Part shown: positions 23,860 to 31,452 of the stretch, one piece after another
Position numbering within the stretch: the stretch's first letter is position 1
Layout of the letters: each line of letters begins with the position of its first letter
NCBI GenBank assembly: GCA_903923795.1
Contig: CAIXYX010000092.1
Coordinates: 1 to 44,922, forward strand
Direction of reading: 5' to 3'
Length of the DNA stretch: 44,922 nt
Source of the DNA: an uncultured Microcaldota archaeon
GTDB lineage: Archaea > Micrarchaeota > Micrarchaeia > Anstonellales > Anstonellaceae
Notes under the pieces: generated by a model
The model's database searches: none
The model's input: only the letters and a program-made list of their open reading frames with translations
Told to the model about the DNA's origin: nothing
Position numbers and translations under genes: made by a program

Positions 23860-23930
23860 AGGGGGGAATCAGGAAGAACCTGAAACTGAAGGGGGGACGA
23901 AGATAATTCATGTGCTCCCCCCTGCGGTTC
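23860..23930 (+). repeat. 71-nt GC-rich repeated element, copy A (possible structured RNA)
   Basis: This stretch aligns without gaps to 34465-34535, with 57 of 71 positions identical by my count; 7 of the 14 differences fall in one 10-nt segment (23900-23909). It contains AGGGGGGA (23860-23867), a second AGGGGGGA (23890-23897), and TCCCCCCT (23916-23923), which is an exact complement of either. TCAG (23869-23872) can also pair with CTGA (23886-23889). It ends in TGCGGTTC. It lies in the 326-nt gap between the pilin-like gene and ribK, which otherwise holds only the 20-bp direct repeats and AT-rich promoter-like sequence. It has no open reading frame of note. I do not recognise it as a known RNA family. 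Confidence 0.75.
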
Positions 23931-23932
23931 GG

Positions 23933-23952
23933 ACAGCGTCCGAGGCCTTTGA
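23933..23952 (+). repeat. 20-bp direct repeat, copy 2, flanking structured element A
   Basis: Identical to 23806-23825. In this copy the preceding bases complete a CGGAC-AGC-GTCCG hairpin (23930-23942). Confidence 0.8.
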
Positions 23953-24004
23953 TGATTATAATTGAGAATTGCAGATTGAATGACGCGATTGTTTGTTGAT
24001 TGGG

Positions 24005-24394
24005 ATGGAACTGGTTGGTGTTGTGTGCAGCGGATTGGCCGAAGCGGCCCTCTTCATACGCCAGCCCCGCTATAATCAGATGCTCTGGCTTAGGCTTGGA
24101 AGGCCGGTTTATCCGGGCACTTTGAACGTTTTGCTTGATGGCGAGAACCTCGAACAATGGAGAAAAATAAAAGAAAAGCCTCATTCGCGCATCCGGGGAT
24201 TCGAGGCGAACGGGGAGTCGTTCGGCGGAATCAGCTTATGGCAAGCGAAAGTCGGCGAGCTTGATGCGTTGATTATTTGGCCCGAGAAGAGCAGGCATTC
24301 TGATGAAGTGGTGGAAGTGGTGGCAGGGCACCCGCTCAAGACGAGATTGGGGTTGAAAGACGGGGACGAGATAAGGATAACTGTTTTGGAATAA
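24005..24394 (+). CDS. ribK: CTP-dependent riboflavin kinase (archaeal RibK)
   Basis: The archaeal DUF120-type kinase makes FMN from riboflavin using CTP. The 129-residue protein starts MELVGVVCSGLAEA, like characterised archaeal RibK, and has RLGRPVYPGTLNVLL (substrate loop), FEANGESFGGI, a PEKSRHSDEVVEVVAG segment and LGLKDGDEIRITV at the end. The in-frame TTG at 23993 adds four residues and has no better start signal. ATTATAATT at 23955-23963 is a likely promoter. This gene completes the riboflavin-to-FMN route begun by the rib cluster at 8.6-13 kb and lies apart from it. FEN1 converges from the right. Confidence 0.93.
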   Translation: MELVGVVCSGLAEAALFIRQPRYNQMLWLRLGRPVYPGTLNVLLDGENLEQWRKIKEKPHSRIRGFEANGESFGGISLWQAKVGELDALIIWPEKSRHSDEVVEVVAGHPLKTRLGLKDGDEIRITVLE

Positions 24395-24419
24395 GGATAG
24401 ATGACGGAATTGCTTTTGC

Positions 24420-25484
24420 TCACCAATCACTCAAGCTCGTCTGCCCGCCCACCTCTTTCTGCTTCTTCGAGAAAGCATCCAGCGTGCGCGACACACGCTC
24501 TTGTGAAAAGTCGAATTCGGTGCATAGAAGGGCGGAGACTTTTGCTTCATCTATTGGGCGGAAAGTGAATTTGACTTCCTCTTGCGGCAGAATCGGCGGA
24601 TGAAGGAAAAACTGCTCAATCTCCATCCAAGCTTCGAGGCCCTGAATCGAGCCGTCTTCGTTTGTTTTGGTGCGGGCGGCATCTGGCAGGCGGGCGATGA
24701 CTGTTTGAAATGAATCCGCCCCCCTGACCAATTTGATGGCTTTTGCCGGCCCGATGCCGAATACGCCGTCGTTGAAGTCTGTGCCGACAAGCATGCCGAG
24801 CCAGATTAATTGTGAGCGGGTGAGCTGACTCTCTTTTAGCACGGCATCAAGCTCGAGCAGTTCGGGCTCCACTTGTATATATTCGTTTTTTCGGGGAACT
24901 TTTCGCCTGCCGGTTGTGGAAAGATTTCGCACGAGGCGCGGGCAGCCGAAAAGAAGTGAATCGAAGTCTTGAGAGGCGGAAGCCCAAGCCGAGCCATGGA
25001 GCACCAATTCGGCGGCCTGAGCTTCGCCTTCTGATGGGGCTTGCAAGTGGGGAATGCCCAATGCATCGAGGAGTTGTTTCGCCTGCCCCGCCATTTCGGG
25101 AGTCATTTTACTCGTCTGCTGCGCGAAACGTTTCGCATCATCAAGGCGCCCCTCTTCGATGGCAGTCTGCCTGTTTTCTTCCGCAGCTGCTTTCCTCTCC
25201 CTTCGCATCTGCAATGTTTTTGCCTTGAGGGAGGGAGGCTTTCCGTCGAAGACAAACACCGGCTTGACGCCGGCCTCGAGCCATTTTATGGAGCGATAGA
25301 AAAGTCCGGTGAGATGGCCCGTCATTCTTCCTTTTGAATCCATGAGCGGCGTGCCATCGGCCTGCCGTATTGAGGAGAGGAACTGGTAAAGAGTGTTGTA
25401 GGCATCCACAGCGATGACTCTCTGCGAGAGCTCGGACCATTGAAGAGTGCGGGCCTGCGATAACTCACCAAGTTTCACGCCCAT
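24420..25484 (-). CDS. fen: Flap endonuclease 1
   Basis: A structure-specific nuclease of 354 residues for Okazaki-fragment maturation and repair. N-domain metal ligands appear in VIAVDAYNTLYQFLS and VFVFDGKPPSLK, I-domain ligands in PSEGEAQAAEL and ASQDFDSLLFGC, and GTDFNDGVFGIGPAKAI is the helix-hairpin-helix region. The C-terminus GQTSLSDW is a PIP box (QxxLxxW) for the PCNA sliding clamp. Length is normal. It lies 58 nt downstream of the MBF1 gene on the same strand. Confidence 0.95.
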   Translation of the reverse strand: MGVKLGELSQARTLQWSELSQRVIAVDAYNTLYQFLSSIRQADGTPLMDSKGRMTGHLTGLFYRSIKWLEAGVKPVFVFDGKPPSLKAKTLQMRRERKAAAEENRQTAIEEGRLDDAKRFAQQTSKMTPEMAGQAKQLLDALGIPHLQAPSEGEAQAAELVLHGSAWASASQDFDSLLFGCPRLVRNLSTTGRRKVPRKNEYIQVEPELLELDAVLKESQLTRSQLIWLGMLVGTDFNDGVFGIGPAKAIKLVRGADSFQTVIARLPDAARTKTNEDGSIQGLEAWMEIEQFFLHPPILPQEEVKFTFRPIDEAKVSALLCTEFDFSQERVSRTLDAFSKKQKEVGGQTSLSDW

Positions 25485-25542
25485 GGAGATTACCCTAATC
25501 CCGCGTATCTGCGGCCAATTATTTCTTCTTTTCCTGTCTCTC

Positions 25543-26097
25543 CTACTTCTTCTTTTTCTTGCCTATCTCCACTACATCGCCCAATGTGCGCTCGCCCGAA
25601 TTTGTTTTGGATTCGAGCACGGCGGAGAGAGTACCTTCCGACTGCTCAAGCAATGTGATGTTGAGCTCTTTCTCCAAGCGGCGGGCCAATTCGACGGATG
25701 GATGGGTCTTCTCTGCTTCTACCCGGTCGAGGAAAGATTCTTTCTCGGACAGCCGTTCGGCCAGCACAGTGATGGGGAGCTTCATCTTCATGCGCGCGTT
25801 CTTTATGATGTCTCCGAAATTGTCGACAAGCTCCCATTCGGGCGCCTGGCGCGAGAGTGAGGAGGATGGCGAACGGGCGAAGAGTGACGATGGGGAAGAG
25901 CCGGCCCCGCCGGAGCTGGAGCCGTATGAGCCGGAACCATAACCACCCGAACCCCCGGCTCCACCCATTCCGCTCGGGGCGCGGGGCGCCGAGATTATGC
26001 GGCCCATTCGGGCGCACTGCGCGCAGGCGTGAAGCTTCGCGCCTTCTATCAATACAAGAAACGGGCCTTCAGTTGCACCGCAGACTTCGCATTCCAT
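25543..26097 (-). CDS. Multiprotein bridging factor 1 (MBF1-type HTH regulator)
   Basis: A 184-residue archaeal MBF1. The N-terminal zinc ribbon is MECEVCGATEG followed by LHACAQCARMG (two CxxC knuckles). A Gly/Ser-rich linker spans about residues 37-80. The Cro/XRE-type helix-turn-helix is NFGDIIKNARMKMKLPITVL with AERLSEKESFLDRVE, and the protein ends in a Lys tract. MBF1 links transcription machinery or ribosomes in archaea. GGTGA lies 4 nt before the ATG. It is upstream of fen on the same strand. Confidence 0.92.
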   Translation of the reverse strand: MECEVCGATEGPFLVLIEGAKLHACAQCARMGRIISAPRAPSGMGGAGGSGGYGSGSYGSSSGGAGSSPSSLFARSPSSSLSRQAPEWELVDNFGDIIKNARMKMKLPITVLAERLSEKESFLDRVEAEKTHPSVELARRLEKELNITLLEQSEGTLSAVLESKTNSGERTLGDVVEIGKKKKK

Positions 26098-26200
26098 TTG
26101 CTCACCACATGAATAGAGTATTTGATTGAGTTCGATATAGCTCGATATGGAGGATTTTCATCGCTCAAACCTTTTAATGGCCAATTGCCGGATTACGATA

Positions 26201-26794
26201 TTACCACTTATCAAAATGGATGCGCTCGGCCTTGAACCTGTCCTGTTTTGCCGGCGTCTCGGCAGGATAGCCGAGAGGAATCATGGCGAAGGGAATGACT
26301 GACAATGGCAGGTTGAAGGCGGCCTTGAAACCGTCGATTCTGTCCTGCCGGGGATAAATGGCTGTCCATACAGCCCCCAAACCGGACGAGTGCGCGGCGA
26401 GGAGGATGTTCTGGGATGCGGCAGCGCAATCCATTGACCACAGGCCGGGGCTCTTCTCCAAATCCTTGTCTGCACACACCAATATGGCTGCGGCGGCGGA
26501 CGGTAACATGGCCATGTGGGGGCTCAGTACCGAGGCGGTCTTCAAAAGCGCCTTGTCGGTGATGAGGATGAAATGCCAGGGCTGCTCGTTGTGGGCCGAC
26601 GGCGCGCTCATGGCGGCCTGCATAAGTCTTGTGAGGAGTTCTGGCGGGATGGGCTGTGCGGTGAATGAGCGGATGGAGCGGCGCGTGAGGATGGTTGAGA
26701 TTAAATCGCTCGATTGACCCGTGCCAGTCATCTGATCAGTGCCAGTCATTTGACCTGTGCCTGCCGCGTCTTGAATCTGGTTTTCTTCTGCCAT
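26201..26794 (-). CDS. Nitroreductase-family flavoprotein
   Basis: An FMN-dependent NAD(P)H oxidoreductase-like protein of about 197 residues. It has ILTRRSIRSF (FMN-phosphate binding RRS), AAMSAPSAHNEQPWHFIL, and LAAHSSGLGAVWTAIYP with IPLGYPAE near the end, all typical of the nitroreductase fold. The extreme N-terminus contains an 18-nt DNA repeat encoding TGTGQMTGTDQM-like sequence. The reading frame stays open upstream to 27259, but that part is antisense to the protease gene. ATG 26794 is about 26-27 nt from an AT box shared with that gene. FMN would come from the riboflavin genes nearby. Substrate unknown. Confidence 0.85.
   Translation of the reverse strand: MAEENQIQDAAGTGQMTGTDQMTGTGQSSDLISTILTRRSIRSFTAQPIPPELLTRLMQAAMSAPSAHNEQPWHFILITDKALLKTASVLSPHMAMLPSAAAAILVCADKDLEKSPGLWSMDCAAASQNILLAAHSSGLGAVWTAIYPRQDRIDGFKAAFNLPLSVIPFAMIPLGYPAETPAKQDRFKAERIHFDKW
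26716..26769. repeat. Three 18-nt imperfect tandem repeats in the nitroreductase 5' coding region
   Basis: Units GACCCGTGCCAGTCATCT, GATCAGTGCCAGTCATTT and GACCTGTGCCTGCCGCGT follow each other. The repeat is in frame (18 nt = 6 codons) and encodes a Gly/Thr/Gln/Met/Asp-rich leader. Confidence 0.6.
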
Positions 26795-26816
26795 ATGTAT
26801 ACGGACATGCACCTCT

Positions 26817-26826
26817 TCCTTTTTGA
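26817..26826. promoter_or_regulatory. Possible shared promoter of the nitroreductase and protease genes
   Basis: A TTCCTTTTTG tract (CAAAAAGGAA on the other strand) lies 26-28 nt from both divergent ATGs (26794 and 26850). It is a weak TATA match; the spacing is the main argument. Confidence 0.25.
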
Positions 26827-26849
26827 ACGTTGCCGAATCAGACAGCATC

Positions 26850-28367
26850 ATGGATAAGACCACACGCCCAGAACCAGTGCCGAAAACCAAAGATGTTATT
26901 GCCAAAACGCATCCTTCCCCGGCTTCGACCGCCGTCATTTCCCCGAAATCCGCTGTCGCCTCGTCCTCGACTTCGGCCGCCGCGTCGCTTGGCGTGTCTG
27001 ACGAGGAGAAATGGGATTTCACAAAATCCTTGCGCGAATTTGCGGGCCGGGAGCACCGATCAGACTGGCGCGTAAATGTTTTGATGCTCGCAATTGTCGC
27101 CGCGCTGACCGCCTTGGCGTTCGGCATGCTGCTCGCGACAGACCTGTCGGCCATGGCGAAATTCTTCGGCTCGACAATCATTATGATGTTGTCAGGCGAG
27201 ATAATGAGAGGCATCATGCAATGGGATGGTTTGCTCGGGCTCATCATGTTCAAAGACAACAGGACGCTGGGCTGGATTGATCGGCAGGCGCAGAGATATG
27301 CGAACGTGTGGAAAATGCTCTCAAATGTGGGTATGGTTATGGGCTATGGCTTGCTGAGCTATTTCCTCTTGGGCAAAGAGGAGAGGAAACCAAAGAGATT
27401 TGCCTTGATACTTCTTGTCGGAATGCCGCTTTTGATCATCTTCTTAACGCAGGTGGCGCCGCTTGCCTTCGACGTGCTCAAAAGCGCCATAGGGGTGAAG
27501 GATTTGGCTTCTGCCAGCGCGCAGATACGCGCATCCTCGCCTGTCGGGGGAGACTTGAATTTCACAATTTTCGGATGGCTCATCTCCATGCCCATGCTCA
27601 CGGCCATTTTGACCGTGCTGACTCTCATCGGAGGCATGGCAATGTTCGTCTGGGTGTCAATCTTGTTCTACGCGGCGGGACTCGTTGCCCCGCTGATAAA
27701 CAAAATCATATTCATGGCTCTAAGCCTTGCCGGCCGGACTCCGGCCGTGCCGGTAATCGCGCCGATTCCGGGCGGCACGCCGATATTGCCGGGCGTGAAT
27801 CTTCCTCTTGTCGAGGGGCTCATCGCCATGGCAATACTCTTGGTGGTGCACGAGATGTCGCACGGATTTTTGGCGCGCGTGCACAAAATCAAATTGGAGA
27901 ATGCAGGCATAGTGTTCTACGGCATTTTGCCATTCGGCGCATTTGTCGAGCCGGATGAGAAGCAATTGGACAAGGTGCCCCAAGAGCAGTCGAATCAGGT
28001 GCTTGTGGCAGGTTCGGCGGCGAACATGATTACGGCCATGATAGTGCTCGTGCTTATCGTGGCGCTGGGCGCGCTTGTTGTCATCCCTTACGCGAATTGG
28101 GCCGCGGCGCAGGAATTCGCCAAAGGCAGCTGGCAGGCAGTCTGCGTTGCGGGGAGCGTCATCATCCTCAAATTCATCGAGACGTGCCTCGAGCTGACGC
28201 TGGCGCTCAACATACTGGTAGGGATGGTCAATCTGCTGCCCGTGCCCCTTTTCGACGGGCACCGGCTGATGAAGGCGGGCGTGAAGCATCCGCTGGCCGT
28301 CGATGCCATAACATATGTGACGCTGGCCGCATTTGTGATAAACTTCTTGCCTTGGCTGTTTCGATGA
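26850..28367 (+). CDS. M50 (site-2 protease-like) intramembrane metalloprotease
   Basis: A 505-residue polytopic membrane protein with the zinc motif HEMSH near residue 334 (VVHEMSHGFLARV) and the second active-site motif NLLPVPLFDGHRL near residue 460, both embedded in hydrophobic helices. This is the site-2 protease arrangement: it cuts membrane-spanning substrates. A Ser/Ala/Pro-rich cytosolic leader (about 50 residues) and five or more helices precede the catalytic core, so it is longer than the minimal archaeal enzyme (about 220-370). No PDZ domain is evident. ATG 26850 is chosen from promoter spacing; a TTG at 26823 is possible. Substrate unknown. Confidence 0.88.
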   Translation: MDKTTRPEPVPKTKDVIAKTHPSPASTAVISPKSAVASSSTSAAASLGVSDEEKWDFTKSLREFAGREHRSDWRVNVLMLAIVAALTALAFGMLLATDLSAMAKFFGSTIIMMLSGEIMRGIMQWDGLLGLIMFKDNRTLGWIDRQAQRYANVWKMLSNVGMVMGYGLLSYFLLGKEERKPKRFALILLVGMPLLIIFLTQVAPLAFDVLKSAIGVKDLASASAQIRASSPVGGDLNFTIFGWLISMPMLTAILTVLTLIGGMAMFVWVSILFYAAGLVAPLINKIIFMALSLAGRTPAVPVIAPIPGGTPILPGVNLPLVEGLIAMAILLVVHEMSHGFLARVHKIKLENAGIVFYGILPFGAFVEPDEKQLDKVPQEQSNQVLVAGSAANMITAMIVLVLIVALGALVVIPYANWAAAQEFAKGSWQAVCVAGSVIILKFIETCLELTLALNILVGMVNLLPVPLFDGHRLMKAGVKHPLAVDAITYVTLAAFVINFLPWLFR

Positions 28368-28391
28368 ACAGAGGCAGGCAGCATAATCGTC

Positions 28392-28400
28392 TTTTTTAAT
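28392..28400 (+). promoter_or_regulatory. TATA-like box of thrS
   Basis: TTTTTTAAT is centred about 26 nt before ATG 28422, favouring that start over ATG 28413. Confidence 0.4.
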
Positions 28401-28421
28401 CTGACCGCCGTAATGCCGAAT

Positions 28422-30362
28422 ATGTCAGACATATCCCTCACACTGCCGGATGGAAAAATCCTCAAAGTCCCTGCCGGCTCCTCGGTGCTCGACGCCGCCA
28501 AACTCATAGGCCCCAAACTGGCATTGGCGGTGGTGGCGGCCAAGCTCGACGGACAAATGGTCGACTTGTCACACAAGGTCGAGAAGCCCGCCAAATTCGT
28601 TTTGCTAAAACCCGACTCGGGGGAAGGCCTCGAAGTATTTCGGCATTCATCCTCGCATGTGATGGCGCAGGCCATCATGCGGCTCTATCCGCAAGCCCGG
28701 CTCGCCATAGGCCCGGTTGTCGAGGAGGGATTTTATTACGACATCGGCAAAATTCCGCCGCTCTCCCCTGACGATTTGGGCAGGATAGAGGCAGAGATGA
28801 AAAAAATAGTCGATGAGGACCAGCCGTTTGTGCGTCGCGAGATGAAGAAGGCGGACGCGCTCAAACTCTATTCTGACAATGCATACAAGCGCGAATTGAT
28901 AGAAGGGATTGATGGGGATTTGGTTTCCATCTATTTCAACCCGAAAACGGCCAAGAGCCCGGCCAAACCGGAAGCGGCATTCTTCGACTTGTGCGCTGGC
29001 CCGCATGTGCCGTCCACGGGCAGGATAAAGGCATTCAAGCTGATGAAAGTGGCCGGCGCGTATTGGCGCGCCGATGCGAACAATGACCAATTGCAGCGAA
29101 TATACGGCATAAGTTTTGATGACGAGAAGAAACTGGCCGAATACTCGACACGGCTCGAGGAGGCCGAGAAGAGGGACCATCGCAAAATCGGCACGCAACT
29201 GGGCCTCTTGTTCATGTCCGACATGGCACCAGGCATGCCGTTCCTTTTGCCTAATGGAATGATTATCCGAAATGAGCTGGAGAAATTCTGGCGCGAAGAG
29301 CATCGGCTTGCCGGCTATCTGGAAATCAAGACACCGGTGATTATGAACGAGCAGCTCTGGCACCAGTCAGGGCATTGGGACCACTACAAGGAGAATATGT
29401 ATTTCACGCAAATCGACGAGCAGCCTTTCGCGCTAAAGCCAATGAACTGCCCCGGCGCGATGCTTGTTTTCGGCAGTACTGCACGCTCTTACCGGGAATT
29501 GCCTTTGCGCTTGTGCGAGATGGGCCTTGTGCACCGCCATGAATTGTCGGGCGTGTTGTCTGGCATGGTGCGAGTGCGCGCATTCACACAGGACGACTCG
29601 CACTTGTTTGTCACGGAGGAGCAGGTCGAGGCCGAGGTGATGGGCGTCATCAAGATGGTGGACAAATTCTACAAGACGTTTGGATTCACTTATACTGCGG
29701 AATTGTCAACAAGACCTGCCAAATTCATGGGCGAGGTGGAGACTTGGGAAAGGGCCGAAAAAGCGCTGCATAATGCGCTCAAAACCATTGGCTTGGCTTA
29801 CACAGTCAATGCGGGCGATGGCGCATTCTACGGGCCGAAGATAGATTTCAAGATAAAGGACGCCATAGGCCGCTCGTGGCAGTGCGCCACGGTGCAGGTG
29901 GATTTCCAGATGCCGAAAAGATTTAATCTGTCGTATATGGGTGCTGATGACCAGATGCACGCACCGATTGCCCTACACCGCGTCATCTACGGCTCGATGG
30001 AGAGGTTCATGGGCATTCTCATCGAGCATTATGCAGGCGCATTCCCCGTCTGGCTGGCGCCCACACAAGTTGCGGTGCTGCCTATCGGCAAAGAGCATAT
30101 GGTTTTCGCAAAAGCACTGCATGAGAAATTCATGAAGGAAGGTTTGCGCAGCTCGCTCGACGAGCGCGATGACACCATCGGCTCGAAGATTCGGGATGCG
30201 CAGATGCAGAAGGTGCCATACATGCTGGCCGTTGGCAAGAATGAGATAGATACCGGCAGACTGGCGGTGCGCGACAGGAAGGGAAAAATCACGCCGATGG
30301 GCTTGGATGATTTCGTCAAGCATGTCAAGATGATGATAAAGGAGAAGAAGCAGATAGAATGA
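28422..30362 (+). CDS. thrS: Threonyl-tRNA synthetase, bacterial type
   Basis: A class II synthetase of 646 residues with the bacterial/eukaryotic domain order: TGS domain (about residues 1-60, ISLTLPDGKILKVPAGSSV), the second N-terminal editing domain (HSSSHVMAQAIMRLYP and FFDLCAGPHVPSTG), the catalytic core (MNCPGAMLVF with a zinc cysteine, RHELSGVLSGMVRVRAFTQDD as motif 2, PIALHRVIYGSMERFMGIL as motif 3) and the anticodon domain (LPIGKEHMVFA onward). Most archaea have a different, DTD-like editing domain, so this gene was probably acquired or replaced. The start at 28422 is inferred from the TATA box; 28413 is nearly equivalent. Confidence 0.95.
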   Translation: MSDISLTLPDGKILKVPAGSSVLDAAKLIGPKLALAVVAAKLDGQMVDLSHKVEKPAKFVLLKPDSGEGLEVFRHSSSHVMAQAIMRLYPQARLAIGPVVEEGFYYDIGKIPPLSPDDLGRIEAEMKKIVDEDQPFVRREMKKADALKLYSDNAYKRELIEGIDGDLVSIYFNPKTAKSPAKPEAAFFDLCAGPHVPSTGRIKAFKLMKVAGAYWRADANNDQLQRIYGISFDDEKKLAEYSTRLEEAEKRDHRKIGTQLGLLFMSDMAPGMPFLLPNGMIIRNELEKFWREEHRLAGYLEIKTPVIMNEQLWHQSGHWDHYKENMYFTQIDEQPFALKPMNCPGAMLVFGSTARSYRELPLRLCEMGLVHRHELSGVLSGMVRVRAFTQDDSHLFVTEEQVEAEVMGVIKMVDKFYKTFGFTYTAELSTRPAKFMGEVETWERAEKALHNALKTIGLAYTVNAGDGAFYGPKIDFKIKDAIGRSWQCATVQVDFQMPKRFNLSYMGADDQMHAPIALHRVIYGSMERFMGILIEHYAGAFPVWLAPTQVAVLPIGKEHMVFAKALHEKFMKEGLRSSLDERDDTIGSKIRDAQMQKVPYMLAVGKNEIDTGRLAVRDRKGKITPMGLDDFVKHVKMMIKEKKQIE

Positions 30363-30386
30363 AAAATATGTTAGAGGTGGATTTTG

Positions 30387-31343
30387 ATGCGGACTGTTTT
30401 GATTCTCGCTCTTTTTGTCGGCGTGATGCTGGCGTTCGGCTGCTTGGGCGGCGGGAGCAACACGCCATCGGCCACAAATACGACAAACGCGAGTGCGGGC
30501 AACCAGTTCCCTAACCCAGGACAGGGAGCCACGCCATCCATAATACCAAACATCCCGTCCACACCGCCCGCGAATCCGCAGACCGGCGCAAACAATTCAT
30601 CCGTCTCCCCGCAGGCAAATAATACGCAGTCACCCAACACGCCGCCCTCCGCCAACACGGCAGTGGTGATAGACGCGAAGAAAGCCATGAAAATCTCGAT
30701 GCTGCGCAAAGGCGACTCAATGGGCTTCGACAATTGGCAGATACAGCTCAAGAACATCACGTTCGTGAACAAACCTATCGCCTATTACGCGGTCCTCGAC
30801 GCCAACAACGCCGTCTTGCAGAATTTCTCGCTTGCGCAGAACGGCTCTTTCCGCTACACTGCCCCGAACGGAGAGGACTACATCTTCGTGTCCATTTTCG
30901 TGGTGGGCAACGGATTGCCGAACTCGGTGCAGACGCAGGTGTACCGCGTGAAGGACCTGACGGCATCCAATTCGACCGCGCAGATAAGCACGCCGCAGAA
31001 TTCGTACCCGCTGTGGAAGCAGTACCCCGCTCCAGTCATGCTGGCCAACAAGACAATGGCGGTCGGCGAGACTGTTTCAGGCGGAGTTATCAGCGTCATG
31101 CTCAACGGCATAGACAGGAGCACGACGCCGGCCGGCGCGCAGCTCGTCATAATGGATGAGACCGGAGCCGAGATGGGCACCGTTCTCCTGCAGGGCGGCC
31201 AGCTGGTCGAGATACGCATGGACAAGCAGACGCGCTATGACGTTATTCTGCAACCAATTGACGCGACGAGCGGCCACGCCAACGTGCTGATATACCGTGT
31301 GCTGGCTTTCAGCGACGCGAGCGGAACCATCAGCTCGGGATGA
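30387..31343 (+). CDS. Lipoprotein with Pro/Asn/Thr-rich linker, unknown
   Basis: A 318-residue exported protein: signal peptide ending in MLAFGC (lipobox), then a Pro/Ser/Thr/Asn-rich linker of about 70 residues, then a beta-rich region with many N-glycosylation sequons. DSMGFDNWQIQLKNITFVN starts the folded part, which may hold two similar beta domains (note the paired phrases on either side of residue 190). GAGGTGG lies 6 nt before ATG 30387. Unlike the three proteins at 13-18 kb it has no C-terminal membrane helix. No family recognised. Confidence 0.7.
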   Translation: MRTVLILALFVGVMLAFGCLGGGSNTPSATNTTNASAGNQFPNPGQGATPSIIPNIPSTPPANPQTGANNSSVSPQANNTQSPNTPPSANTAVVIDAKKAMKISMLRKGDSMGFDNWQIQLKNITFVNKPIAYYAVLDANNAVLQNFSLAQNGSFRYTAPNGEDYIFVSIFVVGNGLPNSVQTQVYRVKDLTASNSTAQISTPQNSYPLWKQYPAPVMLANKTMAVGETVSGGVISVMLNGIDRSTTPAGAQLVIMDETGAEMGTVLLQGGQLVEIRMDKQTRYDVILQPIDATSGHANVLIYRVLAFSDASGTISSG

Positions 31344-31353
31344 GAAAAAGCCA

Positions 31354-31380
31354 ATTTTTCTTTCTTTTTTGTTTTTTTAG
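31354..31380 (+). terminator. T-rich terminator after the lipoprotein gene
   Basis: Oligo-T runs of five to seven follow the stop at 31343, before the convergent amidohydrolase gene. Confidence 0.45.
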
Positions 31381-31392
31381 TTTCGCTGCATT

Positions 31393-31452
31393 TTATTTCA
31401 GCCCGTCGGCAGCTTTCTTATTTTCTTATTTCAGCCCGTCAGCCGTCTTCTG
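31393..31452. repeat. In-frame duplication of the 3' end of the amidohydrolase gene
   Basis: TTATTTCAGCCCGTC occurs at 31393-31407 and 31426-31440, 33 nt apart, with flanking bases also similar. On the minus strand the gene ends ADGLK-stop, then after ENKK comes a second AADGLK-stop in the same frame. Confidence 0.7.

Noticed and set aside
23860..23930. CRISPR repeat, tRNA or C/D or H/ACA guide RNA as identity of the 71-nt element
   Set aside because: There is no regular repeat-spacer array, no T-arm/anticodon layout, no paired C and D boxes, and no ACA at a fixed place in both copies.
23680..24004. FMN riboswitch upstream of ribK
   Set aside because: The conserved FMN-element strings are absent, and the structured element found here also precedes S8e, which has no riboflavin link.
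26795..27259. N-terminal extension of the nitroreductase frame
   Set aside because: It is antisense to the protease gene and unlike the family, whereas ATG 26794 gives normal length and promoter spacing.
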